Assembly: GCF_900111355.1 (NCBI RefSeq)
Contig: NZ_FOHA01000002.1
Location: forward strand, 186,001-250,000
DNA from: Isobaculum melis
Lineage (GTDB): Bacteria; Bacillota; Bacilli; Lactobacillales; Carnobacteriaceae
Direction of reading: 5' to 3'
Length of the DNA stretch: 64,000 nt
Shown one piece after another: positions 18,928 to 28,352 of the stretch. Under the pieces are notes generated by a model that made no database searches, was not told where the DNA came from, and saw nothing but the letters and a program-made list of their open reading frames with translations. Each line of letters begins with the position of its first letter. Positions within the stretch are counted from its first letter, which is position 1. Position numbers and translations under genes: made by a program.

Positions 18928-21900
18928 TTATTTTTTATCTAAGTTTTTATTGGCTGTAGAAAGCATTAAACGAATACGATTTAGCTGATTAACTACGGAT
19001 ACACCTGGATCATAATCAATCGCGGCAATATTTGCATTGTGATATTGGCGGCGCAATTCTTTAATGGCTCCTTTACCAACAACATGGTTGGGTAAACAGC
19101 CAAAAGGCTGCATACAAATAATATTATTCACACCGGATTTGAGGAGTGCAATCATTTCTCCTGTTAAGAACCAACCTTCTCCTGTATGGTTTCCAATCGA
19201 TAGAATTTTTTCTGCTCCTGCTGCTAAATCATAAATGGAGTGGATACCATCAAAACGCTTAGAACGTCTTAAGGCTTTATCCATTGGTTTTTCACAAATT
19301 TCAATCACTTTAATGGCAAATTGGGCAATAAGCTTGGATTTGTATGAAGCACCTAAGTTTTCATATTTCCAAATTTGATTGTATAAACAGTAATTTAGGA
19401 AGCCTGCAATGTCTGGAACAATGGCTTCTGCGCCTTCTGCTTCTAATAATCTCACAATATCATTATTGGCTGTGGGTGAATATTTAACGAGGATTTCTCC
19501 AACAATCCCTACTCGCGGCTTCACTTCATCTGTTAATAGAATTTGGTCAAACTCTTTGATAATTTGCTTCATATTGCGATTAAATTTGGTTAAAGAACCG
19601 CTTCTGACATTATCCTGCACCATTTCAAGCCATTTGGCATGTAGTTTGTCTACACTGCCTTTTTCTACTTCATAAGGTCTTGTACGGTAAACAACACGTT
19701 CAAATAAATCACCATATAGGAATGCTACAACCATGCGTTTTAGCATTGGAATATCAAAAGTAAAGCCTGGATTGCTTTCAACACCTTCATTCCCCATTGA
19801 AATCGATACAACTGGAATATCTGGGAAGCCAGCTTCACTTAACGCTTTTCTCAGTAAGGCAATATAGTTGGTTGCACGACAACCACCACCTGTTTGGGTC
19901 ATCATCACACTTGTATTTTCAAGATCATATTGGCCACTTTGAAGTGCTTCAATTAATTGGCCAATGGTAATAATCGCTGGGTAACAAGCATCATTATTAA
20001 CAAATTTCAAACCTTCATCAATTGCACCTTTGTCTAAGGCGGGTAAGGTTGCCACATTGTAGCCAGAAGCACGTAAAGCGATATCAACTAAGCCTTCTTG
20101 GTGAACTGGACTCATCATTGGCACGAGCAAAGTATGTTTTTCTTTCATTTCTTTTGTAAAGGATTTGCGCTTTGGTGCCTCATAAAGTTTTTCAGGAACA
20201 AAGTTGCGTTTCCTTCGTTCTTTAACTGCAGCATTCAGTGAACGTACACGAATACGGATGGCGCCTAAGTTAGAGCCTTCATCGATTTTTAGTACAGTAT
20301 AAATTTTACCATATTGATCCATAATTTCTTCAACTTGATCTGTTGTAACAGCATCAATTCCACAACCAAATGAATTCAGCTGAACGAGCTCCAAATTACT
20401 TGATTTGGCCACCACTTTTGCTGCAGCATATAATCTTGAATGATAAACCCATTGATTGACAACACGTAAGCCTGAAACGTCTCCAAGATGGGAAATACTA
20501 TCTTCTGTTAAGACATGGAAGCCTTCTTGGGTAATCACATCAGCCACGCCATGGTTGATTTCTGGATCTAAATGATACGGGCGCCCTGAAAGCACAATGC
20601 CTTTTTCATGTTTCATATTCAGTAACATCATGGTTTCTTCACCTTTATTACGAATATCTTGCTTAAAGTTTTCAAGCTCTTCATAGCCTGCTCTTAATGC
20701 TTCTGCTACTTCTTTTTCTGTTAGATCAAAATCTTTAAAGGTTCGATAAAGGACTTTAGCAACGGATTTTTCATCGCCCAAATTGATATATGGATTACGA
20801 TAGTCCACCTCACCTGCACGAATTTCATCTACATTATTACGAATCACATCTGGATAAGATTGCACAATCGGACAATTAAAATGATTTTGTGCTTCACTAA
20901 ATTCTTTTTGTTCAAAAATGACACCTGGATAAAAAATTAGTGGAATCTGCTTATCAATTAAAGCTTGGATATGTCCATGAGTTATTTTCGCAGGGTAACA
21001 GACTGTATCACTTGGAATGGTTTCAATTCCTTGCTCATAGATTTTTTTACTTGAACGTGGTGATAACTCTAATCTAAAGCCTAATTTAGTAAAGAAGGTA
21101 TGCCATAATGGATAGTTTTCATATAAATTTAAGACGCGTGGCATACCAATTGTTCCTCTAGTCGCTTCTTTTTTACGCAAAGGTTTATATTGGAATAAGC
21201 GTTTATATTTATATTCCACCAAATTGGTTTTCTTATCTTCTTTTTTAATCTTGATTTTAGCACCACGTTCACAGCGATTTCCTGTGACAAATTGGCGGCC
21301 ATCTGAAAAGATGGTAACGGTTAGCATACAGTTATTTTCGCACAGTCCACAATGGGTAAAATCTTTTTCAGCTGAAAAGGCTGCAATTTCCTCTAGTGAA
21401 AGAATAGTTGAACGTTCACCTTCTTCATAGTCTTCTAGCGCTAAAATAGCGGCACCATAAGCACCCATTAAGCCAGCAATACTCGGACGAACTACTTCTC
21501 TCCCACTAATTAATTCAAAGGCACGCAGAACTGCTTCATTATAGAACGTTCCACCTTGGCAAATGATTTTTGCGCCTAAATCTTCTGGCTTCCTAATTTT
21601 TACTACTTTATAAATCGCATTTTTAATGACGGAATAAGACAGTCCTGCTGAAATGTCACCAACAGTTGCCCCTTCTTTTTGGACTTGCTTGACTTTCGAA
21701 TTCATAAAAACCGTACAACGAGAGCCTAAGTCAACAGGTGCATGGGAAGCAGTTGCTGCCATCGCAAAATCTTTTACTTCATAATTTAAGGACTTTGCAA
21801 AGGTTTCAATAAAAGACCCACAGCCTGATGAACAGGCTTCATTTAATTGGATAGAAGATAGTACGCCATTTTTAATGGTCATGGCTTTCATATCTTGTCC

Positions 21901-23166
21901 ACCAATATCTAAAATAAAGTCAACACCTGGTTGGAAACGGTCTGCTGCTTTATAATGAGCTACAGTTTCAACTTCTCCAATGTCAATTTTTAGTGCATTT
22001 TTAATTAAATGTTCTCCATAACCAGTGATTGCAGCTTTTCCAATAAAGACATCCTCTGGTAATTTTTTATATAAATCCTTTAAAACTTCCATCGTCATTT
22101 CAAGGGGTTGTCCTTCATTGTTTCCATAGAAAGTAAACAATAATTCACCTTTTTGGTTGGTTAAGACCACTTTAGTCGTGGTTGAGCCTGCATCAATGCC
22201 TAAGAATGCCACACCTGAGTGTGAGGCTAGATCATGCTGTGGAATCGTCGCTTTACCATGTCTTTTTCTAAACTCTGCTAGTTCCTCTTCTGTTTCAAAT
22301 AATGCCGGTAAAGTATCTGTTGGTGAAAGAGCTTCTCCTTCTGTATCTTCCATTTTGTTAATTAATGTTGCTAAGGTTGTGACTTCTGTTTTTTCTGAAT
22401 AAAAAGCTGCTCCTTGTGCAACAAATAGCTGTGGGTTTTCAGGGAAGATAATCGTCTCTTCAGTTAAATGAAGTGTATCAATAAATCGTTTGCGTAATTC
22501 ACTCATAAAGAAAAGTGGACCTCCCAAGAAAGCAACTTTTCCTTTTATTTTTCGCCCAGAGGCTAATCCTGCAATGGTTTGATTCACTACTGCTTGAAAA
22601 ATACTTGCTGCAATATCTGCTGGTTGTGCCCCCTCATTGATTAAAGGCTGGACATCAGTCTTCGCAAATACACCACAGCGTGAAGCAATTGGATAAATGA
22701 TTTCATATTCTTTAGCTAATTCATTTAAACCACTTGCATCTGTTTTTAATAAGGTTGCCATTTGGTCAATAAAAGCACCTGTTCCTCCTGCACAGCTCCC
22801 ATTCATTCGTTGCTCTAGCGCACCATCAAAGAAGGTGATTTTAGCGTCTTCTCCACCAAGCTCAATCGCCACATCTGTTTCTGGGATGATTTCTTCAACG
22901 GTTCTTGTACAAGCAATCACTTCTTGTACAAACTCAATGCCCAACATCTCAGCTAGTCCCATTCCTCCTGATCCTGTAATCATAATTGTGAGGGCAGCAT
23001 CGCCAAATAACCTTTGACCTTCTTTTAAGACGCGTAGTGTTGCTGCTTGAATATCAGAATAATGGCGCTCGTATTTTGTAAAGATGGATTCATTTTTTTC
23101 ATTCATTAATACTAATTTTACTGTTGTCGAACCTACATCTATTCCTGCTCGTAAAATCTCTGTCAT
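18928..23166 (-). CDS. tandem 2-hydroxyacyl-CoA dehydratase activase / DUF2229 protein
   Basis: A 1412-residue protein. Two BadF/HgdC-type ATPase domains lie in tandem (about residues 5-270 with GIDVGSTT, and 320-580 with GIDAGSTT), followed by a Cys motif (HCGLCENNC, about 605-613) and a long C-terminal region of DUF2229 type resembling the dehydratase subunits themselves. Each ATPase domain has the cluster cysteine pair: C125 and C164, then C445 and C484. HgdC is a homodimer that shares one [4Fe-4S] cluster, so the tandem copies could form that pair within one chain (inference). Such activases feed electrons to radical dehydratases. No separate dehydratase subunits are nearby and the substrate is unknown. 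The Met at 23166 is chosen because the domain begins there; AAGGAG is 11 bases upstream. A divergent TetR gene is the likely regulator. Confidence 0.88.
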   Translation of the reverse strand: MTEILRAGIDVGSTTVKLVLMNEKNESIFTKYERHYSDIQAATLRVLKEGQRLFGDAALTIMITGSGGMGLAEMLGIEFVQEVIACTRTVEEIIPETDVAIELGGEDAKITFFDGALEQRMNGSCAGGTGAFIDQMATLLKTDASGLNELAKEYEIIYPIASRCGVFAKTDVQPLINEGAQPADIAASIFQAVVNQTIAGLASGRKIKGKVAFLGGPLFFMSELRKRFIDTLHLTEETIIFPENPQLFVAQGAAFYSEKTEVTTLATLINKMEDTEGEALSPTDTLPALFETEEELAEFRKRHGKATIPQHDLASHSGVAFLGIDAGSTTTKVVLTNQKGELLFTFYGNNEGQPLEMTMEVLKDLYKKLPEDVFIGKAAITGYGEHLIKNALKIDIGEVETVAHYKAADRFQPGVDFILDIGGQDMKAMTIKNGVLSSIQLNEACSSGCGSFIETFAKSLNYEVKDFAMAATASHAPVDLGSRCTVFMNSKVKQVQKEGATVGDISAGLSYSVIKNAIYKVVKIRKPEDLGAKIICQGGTFYNEAVLRAFELISGREVVRPSIAGLMGAYGAAILALEDYEEGERSTILSLEEIAAFSAEKDFTHCGLCENNCMLTVTIFSDGRQFVTGNRCERGAKIKIKKEDKKTNLVEYKYKRLFQYKPLRKKEATRGTIGMPRVLNLYENYPLWHTFFTKLGFRLELSPRSSKKIYEQGIETIPSDTVCYPAKITHGHIQALIDKQIPLIFYPGVIFEQKEFSEAQNHFNCPIVQSYPDVIRNNVDEIRAGEVDYRNPYINLGDEKSVAKVLYRTFKDFDLTEKEVAEALRAGYEELENFKQDIRNKGEETMMLLNMKHEKGIVLSGRPYHLDPEINHGVADVITQEGFHVLTEDSISHLGDVSGLRVVNQWVYHSRLYAAAKVVAKSSNLELVQLNSFGCGIDAVTTDQVEEIMDQYGKIYTVLKIDEGSNLGAIRIRVRSLNAAVKERRKRNFVPEKLYEAPKRKSFTKEMKEKHTLLVPMMSPVHQEGLVDIALRASGYNVATLPALDKGAIDEGLKFVNNDACYPAIITIGQLIEALQSGQYDLENTSVMMTQTGGGCRATNYIALLRKALSEAGFPDIPVVSISMGNEGVESNPGFTFDIPMLKRMVVAFLYGDLFERVVYRTRPYEVEKGSVDKLHAKWLEMVQDNVRSGSLTKFNRNMKQIIKEFDQILLTDEVKPRVGIVGEILVKYSPTANNDIVRLLEAEGAEAIVPDIAGFLNYCLYNQIWKYENLGASYKSKLIAQFAIKVIEICEKPMDKALRRSKRFDGIHSIYDLAAGAEKILSIGNHTGEGWFLTGEMIALLKSGVNNIICMQPFGCLPNHVVGKGAIKELRRQYHNANIAAIDYDPGVSVVNQLNRIRLMLSTANKNLDKK

Positions 23167-23225
23167 TGTGTATGATTCTCCTTTTTTAAGTTGCCTCTTA
23201 GTCATTTTCATTAAATCGAGTTTAA

Positions 23226-23250
23226 GTTATACAACACTTTGTTGAATAAC
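23226..23250. promoter_or_regulatory. candidate TetR operator, repeat 1
   Basis: An inverted repeat with 11-bp arms (one mismatch) and a 3-base centre, between the divergent activase and tetR genes. Size and symmetry suit a TetR dimer. Confidence 0.55.
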
Positions 23251-23276
23251 ATACAAACTGTTTGATATGTTATAAT
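23249..23276 (+). promoter_or_regulatory. tetR extended -10 promoter overlapping a second imperfect repeat
   Basis: TGTTATAAT (23268-23276) is an extended -10 for tetR. Directly upstream, 23249-23270 is an imperfect inverted repeat (ACATACAAAC and TTTGATATGT), so repressor bound there would cover the promoter and allow autoregulation. Confidence 0.5.
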
Positions 23277-23418
23277 TGTTAATATCCTTCATTTTATTCA
23301 TTTAAAGGAATAATTGCAATGGGCAATTCGGCTGATTTTGTGAAATAAACAACAATCACTCGACATCTGTCGTTTATCTTTCAATTTTTTTGAAAAAAGG
23401 AAAAGGACGTGACCAATC

Positions 23419-24033
23419 ATGCTGAAAAAGAAAAAAGTAGACCTGCGTGTATTACGAACTAAAAAAATGATTTCTGAGGCTTTTGTAGAACTTTTTGGGG
23501 AGAAAGGTTATGATCAGATTACGATTCAAGATATTGCTGATCGTGCGATGATTAACCGAGCCACTTTTTATTTACATTTTAAAGATAAAAATGATTTACT
23601 AGATCAAATTTTTGAATTTGCATTGGCTTCTTTCTCAAAGATTCTTGATCCTTCAATTATTCAAAAAGGCAATCAATTGCAAATTAAAAAATTAGAGGCT
23701 GTTATTGCAGAGGTTTTTATTGAAATCAAAAAGAACAAAACTTTTTATCAAGTATTAACCGAATCTAATTATATCAACAAAATGAAAGAACAAGTTGCCA
23801 AGCATATTCAAGTGCAATATCAACATATTTTCTCACAATTAAAAGTAACAGAAAATGATTTTGAAGTACCTATTGACTTTATTATTGAATATATGACAGC
23901 GATTTTTGTGAGTACGGTTCATTGGTGGTTAATGAGTGATTCGAATTATCCCCCAGAGCAAATGGCACATTTATTAATTAAGTTAGTTGGCAATGGCCAT
24001 TTAACAGTCCTGGGACTTGAGGTCATTTATTAA
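23419..24033 (+). CDS. TetR family regulator
   Basis: A 204-residue protein with an N-terminal TetR helix-turn-helix (about residues 12-60: ISEAFVELFGEKGYDQITIQDIADRAMINRATFYLHFKDK) and an all-helical C-terminal half of the TetR_C type seen in low-GC Gram-positives. It is divergent from the giant activase gene and shares with it a region holding two inverted repeats, so it probably controls that gene and itself. The ligand is unknown. Confidence 0.92.
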   Translation: MLKKKKVDLRVLRTKKMISEAFVELFGEKGYDQITIQDIADRAMINRATFYLHFKDKNDLLDQIFEFALASFSKILDPSIIQKGNQLQIKKLEAVIAEVFIEIKKNKTFYQVLTESNYINKMKEQVAKHIQVQYQHIFSQLKVTENDFEVPIDFIIEYMTAIFVSTVHWWLMSDSNYPPEQMAHLLIKLVGNGHLTVLGLEVIY

Positions 24034-24070
24034 AATAAAACCAATGCTTTTAGGCATTGGTTTTATTTTA
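24031..24070. terminator. convergent bidirectional terminator (tetR / SUKH-like gene)
   Basis: Arms 24031-24047 and 24054-24070 are perfectly complementary over 17 bp with a 6-base loop and A/T-rich flanks. It serves genes converging from both sides. Confidence 0.9.
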
Positions 24071-24072
24071 AT

Positions 24073-24549
24073 TTAAAGGATGATTTTCCCTGATATAATT
24101 TGTTCAATAAAATCAGAAAAGGAAGCAGCGACAACTTCATAATCTTCAAATATTGGTTCATATCCATAAATCATTTCACCATTTTGGGTATCAATCGCAT
24201 AGTATTCATAGCCGTTATGTAAGCTATAAAAAATGGGAAAGTGACGCTGCCAAAATTGTTTGATTTTAGCAATCGCTTCTGGGGTTATGGCGCCCTCTAA
24301 TGACATCTCTTCAAAAGAATTTGCTGAAAAAGCTGTATCTGCCGCATGGTCTTCAAAATCCTCTAAGCACATGAACCAGGCTGTTTCAGCATCATTGCTA
24401 CAAGACTCAAACAAATCAAAAAATGGGAGATATTCATTTGGAATCACTCCATACTTTGCTTGAATACTGTCAATAATTGTTACGGTTTGATTTTTTCTTA
24501 ATTGATAACGCCATTGACTTTCATCCAACCAACTTAACCATTCTTTCAT
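24073..24549 (-). CDS. SUKH (SMI1/KNR4)-like protein
   Basis: A 158-residue acidic soluble protein. The IPNEYLPFFDLFES stretch, an aromatic-rich middle and a late YGYEPIFEDYEVVAASFSDFIEQI helix resemble the SMI1/KNR4 (SUKH) fold, found in many toxin immunity proteins and in stand-alone cytoplasmic proteins. No toxin gene is adjacent, so it may be an orphan immunity protein or simply a cytosolic SUKH protein. AGGAG lies 4-5 bases before the ATG at 24549; codons upstream in frame overlap the preceding gene. It follows the TtcA-like gene after 28 bases. The family call is moderate. Confidence 0.55.
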   Translation of the reverse strand: MKEWLSWLDESQWRYQLRKNQTVTIIDSIQAKYGVIPNEYLPFFDLFESCSNDAETAWFMCLEDFEDHAADTAFSANSFEEMSLEGAITPEAIAKIKQFWQRHFPIFYSLHNGYEYYAIDTQNGEMIYGYEPIFEDYEVVAASFSDFIEQIISGKIIL

Positions 24550-24577
24550 TTTTCTCCTCTTCTCTTCATGTGATTTT

Positions 24578-25333
24578 TTAACGTGAAACCTGCCAAAAAT
24601 CAGCTTGTTTTCCTTGCTCCATTCCTTTAACAAATTTGTTTCGGATATCTGGATATTGTAGAGAAAGCTGTGTGACTAATTTTTTCATTTCTTCCCGTTT
24701 TGTCTTTTTATCCACTGGACATGGATTATGAATTACCGGAATCGCTTCTCTTTCAACAAAATGAATAATGTCCGTTTCTTCTAAATAAAGCATCGGTCTG
24801 ATGATTGAAACCTTTGTTTTGTCTAAATAGCTCATTGGCTCAAAACTGGCTAATTTCCCATGCAATAAAAAGTTCATCAAATAGGTCTCAATTGCATCAT
24901 CCACATGATGTCCTAAAGCCACTTTATTGCAGCCAAGTTTAGCTGCATGGGTATATAAAATGCCTCTTCTTAAATTTGCACATAATGAACAAGGATTTTT
25001 TTCTTCTCGAATATCAAATACGACTTTAGCAATTTGTGTCGGGACAACCTCAAGCTGATAGCCAAGGCTTGCTACAAATGCTTCCATTGGCGTAAGATCC
25101 ATGCCCATTGCCATGTCTAAGGAAATAGGTACAATCTCAAATTCAAAGCCTAATCGTTTTTGTTTAGAAATGGTGTCCAGAAAATAAAGTAAGGTACTGC
25201 TATCTTTTCCTCCAGACATACCGATTGCCACCTTATCTCCAGGTTCAATCATCTGATGATTTAAAATAGCGTTTCTAACCGGATTGTAATAGTGCTTATT
25301 ATCTGTTTTTTTGAAACTCATTCTGGCATGCAT
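24578..25333 (-). CDS. TtcA-like tRNA thiolation enzyme (PP-loop ATPase)
   Basis: A 251-residue PP-loop protein of the TtcA/TtuA family. The ATP pyrophosphatase loop is GMSGGKDSSTLLYFLD (about residues 38-53), and Cys motifs include CSLCANLRRG and a late CPVDKK, which in TtcA bind an iron-sulfur cluster used for 2-thiolation of tRNA cytidine 32. The exact tRNA target in Firmicutes members is less certain. The start is ambiguous: the ATG at 25333 is only 1 base from GAGG, while the ATG at 25321 is 13 bases from it. It follows the LTA-synthase-like gene by 11 bases. Confidence 0.87.
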   Translation of the reverse strand: MHARMSFKKTDNKHYYNPVRNAILNHQMIEPGDKVAIGMSGGKDSSTLLYFLDTISKQKRLGFEFEIVPISLDMAMGMDLTPMEAFVASLGYQLEVVPTQIAKVVFDIREEKNPCSLCANLRRGILYTHAAKLGCNKVALGHHVDDAIETYLMNFLLHGKLASFEPMSYLDKTKVSIIRPMLYLEETDIIHFVEREAIPVIHNPCPVDKKTKREEMKKLVTQLSLQYPDIRNKFVKGMEQGKQADFWQVSR

Positions 25334-25344
25334 TCCTCTCTTTA

Positions 25345-27237
25345 TTACTTATCATTAATCGGATCAAAAAAAGGTATCTGCTGACTATAGCCTTTTCCTG
25401 TTGTGACATCATATTGAATCATTTGATAGTCCTGTAATAATTCCTTCGCTGCATCGCTTAGTTCAGCTTCTGTGATGGTTTGGTTCTCTTGATCAATCAG
25501 TAACAACTTTTCCATCCCTGTTATCTCTGTTTCTAAAGTTGTCATGAGACCATAAAAAGGACTGACTTTTGTTTCTGTTTGCGTCAATAATTCATTCATA
25601 AAATAAATAGGGCTAATCGTTCCTACATCTCGTGCTTTAGTTGGATAATTTGTATAGAGCAAAAAGGGTGTTTCATACATGGTTCTAAGCTCATTTGCTT
25701 GAAACACATCATCCCCATAAACGCTTGGCAAATGATCTCCCCAAAATACAACCACTGTTGGTTCGTTAAAATCATTGAGTGATAATAAAAATTGATTGAG
25801 TGCCTGATCACTATAAGCGATACCTTGTAAATAGTTGCTGATTGCTGCTTTATTTGGGAGCGTTAACTCACTATTAATCGCAATTGTATCCGAATAATTG
25901 CCCTCATAGGGAAGATGATTTTGCATAGTGACTAAATGAACAAATGATGGATCTTCTTGTGTTTCTAATTGAGCCATAATTTCTTTAAATGCTGCTTCAT
26001 CTGATATATATTGGTTCTGTTCAATTGTTTGTTGGTTAGTCATCGTCTCTTCATTTAGAAAGTTTGAAAATTGTAAGGTATCATAAACTTCTCTTCGTTT
26101 ATACATACTTGTATTAAAAGGATGGATTGCGGTTGTCTCATACCCTTCTTTTGCTAAATAAGAAACGATTGATGGGAATGCTTTAAATTGTGGTAGCAAC
26201 ATCGTATAGGGTGTCGTCATCTGCTCGTTAAAAGGATACATTGAAAAACCTGTTAATGCTTCAAATTCAATATTAGCTGTACCACCACCATAGCCTTGGG
26301 AGAGTATTTTTCCAGATGTACTTTGTTTCATCCATTTTCTGGTCTCTGGCATTGGGTCTTTTTCTGCTTGAATGCCTTTTAGTGTTTCAATATCTGAAAA
26401 GCTCTCACTCATGATAAAAACAATATTTGGCTTTACTTGATTTTCTGTTCTAGTTTGGTTGATTGTTTTTGCAGTTTTTGTATATTTTGTCACAATCCGC
26501 TCTATTTCTTCTTTTGAATAATTGGTTGGTTCATTCATCGCATCTATTGGAAAATTATAAAAGAAGCCACCTAAAAATCCATTATTATAGTAATTCATTT
26601 CCTGGCTATAGGGAATCCAGTAGGCATGCTGATCATACATTTTTTTTAGGAGATTTCCTTCTTGATTAAATTGATACGTGTACATTAAAATCAGACTTGT
26701 CAAAAGAAAGGTGATGCCTCTGATGATTAAATTTTTTCGATCTAAGTAAGGATAGACTGGTTGCTGCCATTTTTTTAGCAAATATTGGATTAATTTTGTT
26801 ACACCATAACTATAAGCAGCTACACCTAAAATAGTTAAAATAAGCAGGATAATCCATTTTCCTTCTAGCATTTTTAATAGAAATGGCCATTCACTGATCA
26901 TACTCAATTCATTAGGATATAAGGGTTCTCCTCGATTCACTAGCTTTTGTTGATTCGCTAGACCAATCCCAATTGTTAGTAAAAACATGAAGCTAGTACT
27001 ATATCCGATTTTTCCAATAAGGGCAGTTAGCCATAAGGTCACAATAAATAAGACAAATACGCTTAAGAAAAAAATAACGGTATGCCATTCAAAGACAAAT
27101 TTATAGGCTAGGTTTAAATCATATTGATTTTGAAAAATTTGCAATAAATAATTATTGATAAAAGCTGATAGAAAGCAAAGTATGCCTGTTACTAGCGCTT
27201 GTCTCCAACGATTTAGTGGTAATAATAGCTTATGCAC
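25345..27237 (-). CDS. LTA-synthase-family membrane sulfatase-fold phosphotransferase
   Basis: A 630-residue protein with about five N-terminal membrane helices (residues 10-190) and an extracellular sulfatase-fold domain (about 265-600). The putative nucleophile is the Thr in GGGTANIEFEALTG (about 320), with metal-binding residues around IMSESFSD and FWGDHLPS. LtaS and relatives transfer glycerol-phosphate from phosphatidylglycerol, either to lipoteichoic acid or as a polysaccharide decoration. The GTG start at 27237 has GGAGG 7 bases upstream. It has its own promoter and a leader that starts with a hairpin. Which acceptor it uses is unknown; it may be a paralogue of a main ltaS elsewhere. 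Confidence 0.88.
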   Translation of the reverse strand: MHKLLLPLNRWRQALVTGILCFLSAFINNYLLQIFQNQYDLNLAYKFVFEWHTVIFFLSVFVLFIVTLWLTALIGKIGYSTSFMFLLTIGIGLANQQKLVNRGEPLYPNELSMISEWPFLLKMLEGKWIILLILTILGVAAYSYGVTKLIQYLLKKWQQPVYPYLDRKNLIIRGITFLLTSLILMYTYQFNQEGNLLKKMYDQHAYWIPYSQEMNYYNNGFLGGFFYNFPIDAMNEPTNYSKEEIERIVTKYTKTAKTINQTRTENQVKPNIVFIMSESFSDIETLKGIQAEKDPMPETRKWMKQSTSGKILSQGYGGGTANIEFEALTGFSMYPFNEQMTTPYTMLLPQFKAFPSIVSYLAKEGYETTAIHPFNTSMYKRREVYDTLQFSNFLNEETMTNQQTIEQNQYISDEAAFKEIMAQLETQEDPSFVHLVTMQNHLPYEGNYSDTIAINSELTLPNKAAISNYLQGIAYSDQALNQFLLSLNDFNEPTVVVFWGDHLPSVYGDDVFQANELRTMYETPFLLYTNYPTKARDVGTISPIYFMNELLTQTETKVSPFYGLMTTLETEITGMEKLLLIDQENQTITEAELSDAAKELLQDYQMIQYDVTTGKGYSQQIPFFDPINDK

Positions 27238-27266
27238 AAAACATCCTCCTCTCCCATGAACGAAAT

Positions 27267-27301
27267 AAAACATGCTCTTATGTTGACTAAGAGCATGTTT
27301 T
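27267..27301 (-). promoter_or_regulatory. 5'-terminal hairpin of the LTA-synthase-like mRNA
   Basis: Arms 27267-27280 and 27288-27301 form a perfect 14-bp stem with a 7-base loop, followed by TTTTATTT on the minus strand. The predicted transcription start (about 27304) is only 3 bases before it. It could stabilise the 5' end or act as a premature terminator for read-through. Confidence 0.72.
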
Positions 27302-27310
27302 GTTATCATT

Positions 27311-27339
27311 ATTCTACTTTTTTTCAGTTTCTTTTACAA
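27311..27339 (-). promoter_or_regulatory. promoter of the LTA-synthase-like gene
   Basis: On the minus strand, TTGTAA (27334-27339) and TAGAAT (27311-27316) are separated by 17 bp. It fires into the 27301-27267 hairpin. Confidence 0.65.
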
Positions 27340-27484
27340 TATAAATTGTTTTTTTCTGTCTCGCTATTTGAAACAACATTAGACAATCTGAACGAATTTA
27401 AACATTGCTAGCCTATCAATACCAAGAATAACAGGTCATTTTTAATCGTAACCTAGTGGGATAGCAAATCATTAGGTTCATGCA

Positions 27485-28315
27485 TTATTGTTGCCAAAAA
27501 TCATCAAAAATAGTAATTGGTAAATGTCGTTTATGCTGTGTTTTTAAATACCAATTTTCAATTTTTTCAGCGATTTCTTCGGCTACTTCTTTACCTTCTA
27601 AATAATCATCAATATTGTCATAAGTGACACCTAGTGCTACTTCATCTGCTAATCCAGGTTTCTCTTCTTCTAAATCAGCAGTTGGTACTTTTAAATACAA
27701 ATGTTTAGGTGCATTTAGCGCTTTTAAAAGTGCTCTACCTTGTCTTTTATTTAATCTGAAAATAGGATTAACATCTGTCCCACCATCGCCAAATTTTGTA
27801 TAGAATCCAGTCACAGCTTCTGCTGCATGATCCGTTCCTAAGACAACACCCTGAAGTGCTCCAGCAATGGTGTATTGTGCAATCATTCGTTCTCTTGCTT
27901 TGATATTTCCTTTCACAAAATCAGATACTTCAAGTCCTAGCTTTGTGACACTTTCATAAGATGCATCTACTGCTGCTTTAATATTTACTGGTAATAGTTG
28001 ATCTGATTGAATAAATTCAATAGCATCCATGGCATCTTGTTCATCTGCTTGTTCCCCATAAGGTAAACGAACAGCAACAAATTGATAACTTTGGTCCCCA
28101 GTTTCATTTCTTAACTCCGTAATCGCCATCTGTGCTAATCTACCAACTAAAGTTGAATCCTGTCCACCACTAATACCTAAAACATAGGTTTTAAGAAATG
28201 GATAATGTAACAAATAAGATTTCAAAAAATCAATACTTTTACGAATTTCTTCCTGTGGATGAATCTCAGGTAAGACGCATAGTTCTTGGATAATTTGTTT
28301 TTGTAGTTTACGCAT
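27485..28315 (-). CDS. nadE: NH3-dependent NAD synthetase
   Basis: A 276-residue enzyme that amidates nicotinic acid adenine dinucleotide to NAD with ATP and ammonia. The N-type ATP pyrophosphatase loop [16 protein letters not shown] (about residues 44-59), [23 protein letters not shown] and the C-terminal [13 protein letters not shown] are all standard. It lacks a glutaminase domain, as usual in Firmicutes. It lies 37 bases after pncB, the enzyme two steps earlier in the same salvage route. Confidence 0.96.
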   Translation of the reverse strand: MRKLQKQIIQELCVLPEIHPQEEIRKSIDFLKSYLLHYPFLKTYVLGISGGQDSTLVGRLAQMAITELRNETGDQSYQFVAVRLPYGEQADEQDAMDAIEFIQSDQLLPVNIKAAVDASYESVTKLGLEVSDFVKGNIKARERMIAQYTIAGALQGVVLGTDHAAEAVTGFYTKFGDGGTDVNPIFRLNKRQGRALLKALNAPKHLYLKVPTADLEEEKPGLADEVALGVTYDNIDDYLEGKEVAEEIAEKIENWYLKTQHKRHLPITIFDDFWQQ

Positions 28316-28352
28316 TGCTCATCCCTCTTTTTTTAATTTTCCGTACAGTTTC

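Noticed and set aside
18928-23166. A frameshift or fused-gene artefact as the source of the giant activase
   Set aside because: The reading frame is continuous for over 1400 codons with conserved motifs throughout, and tandem activases of this size are known as a family.
27450-27478. Hairpin after nadE as its terminator
   Set aside because: The stem is about 8 bp with a wobble pair and is not followed by a T-run on the minus strand.
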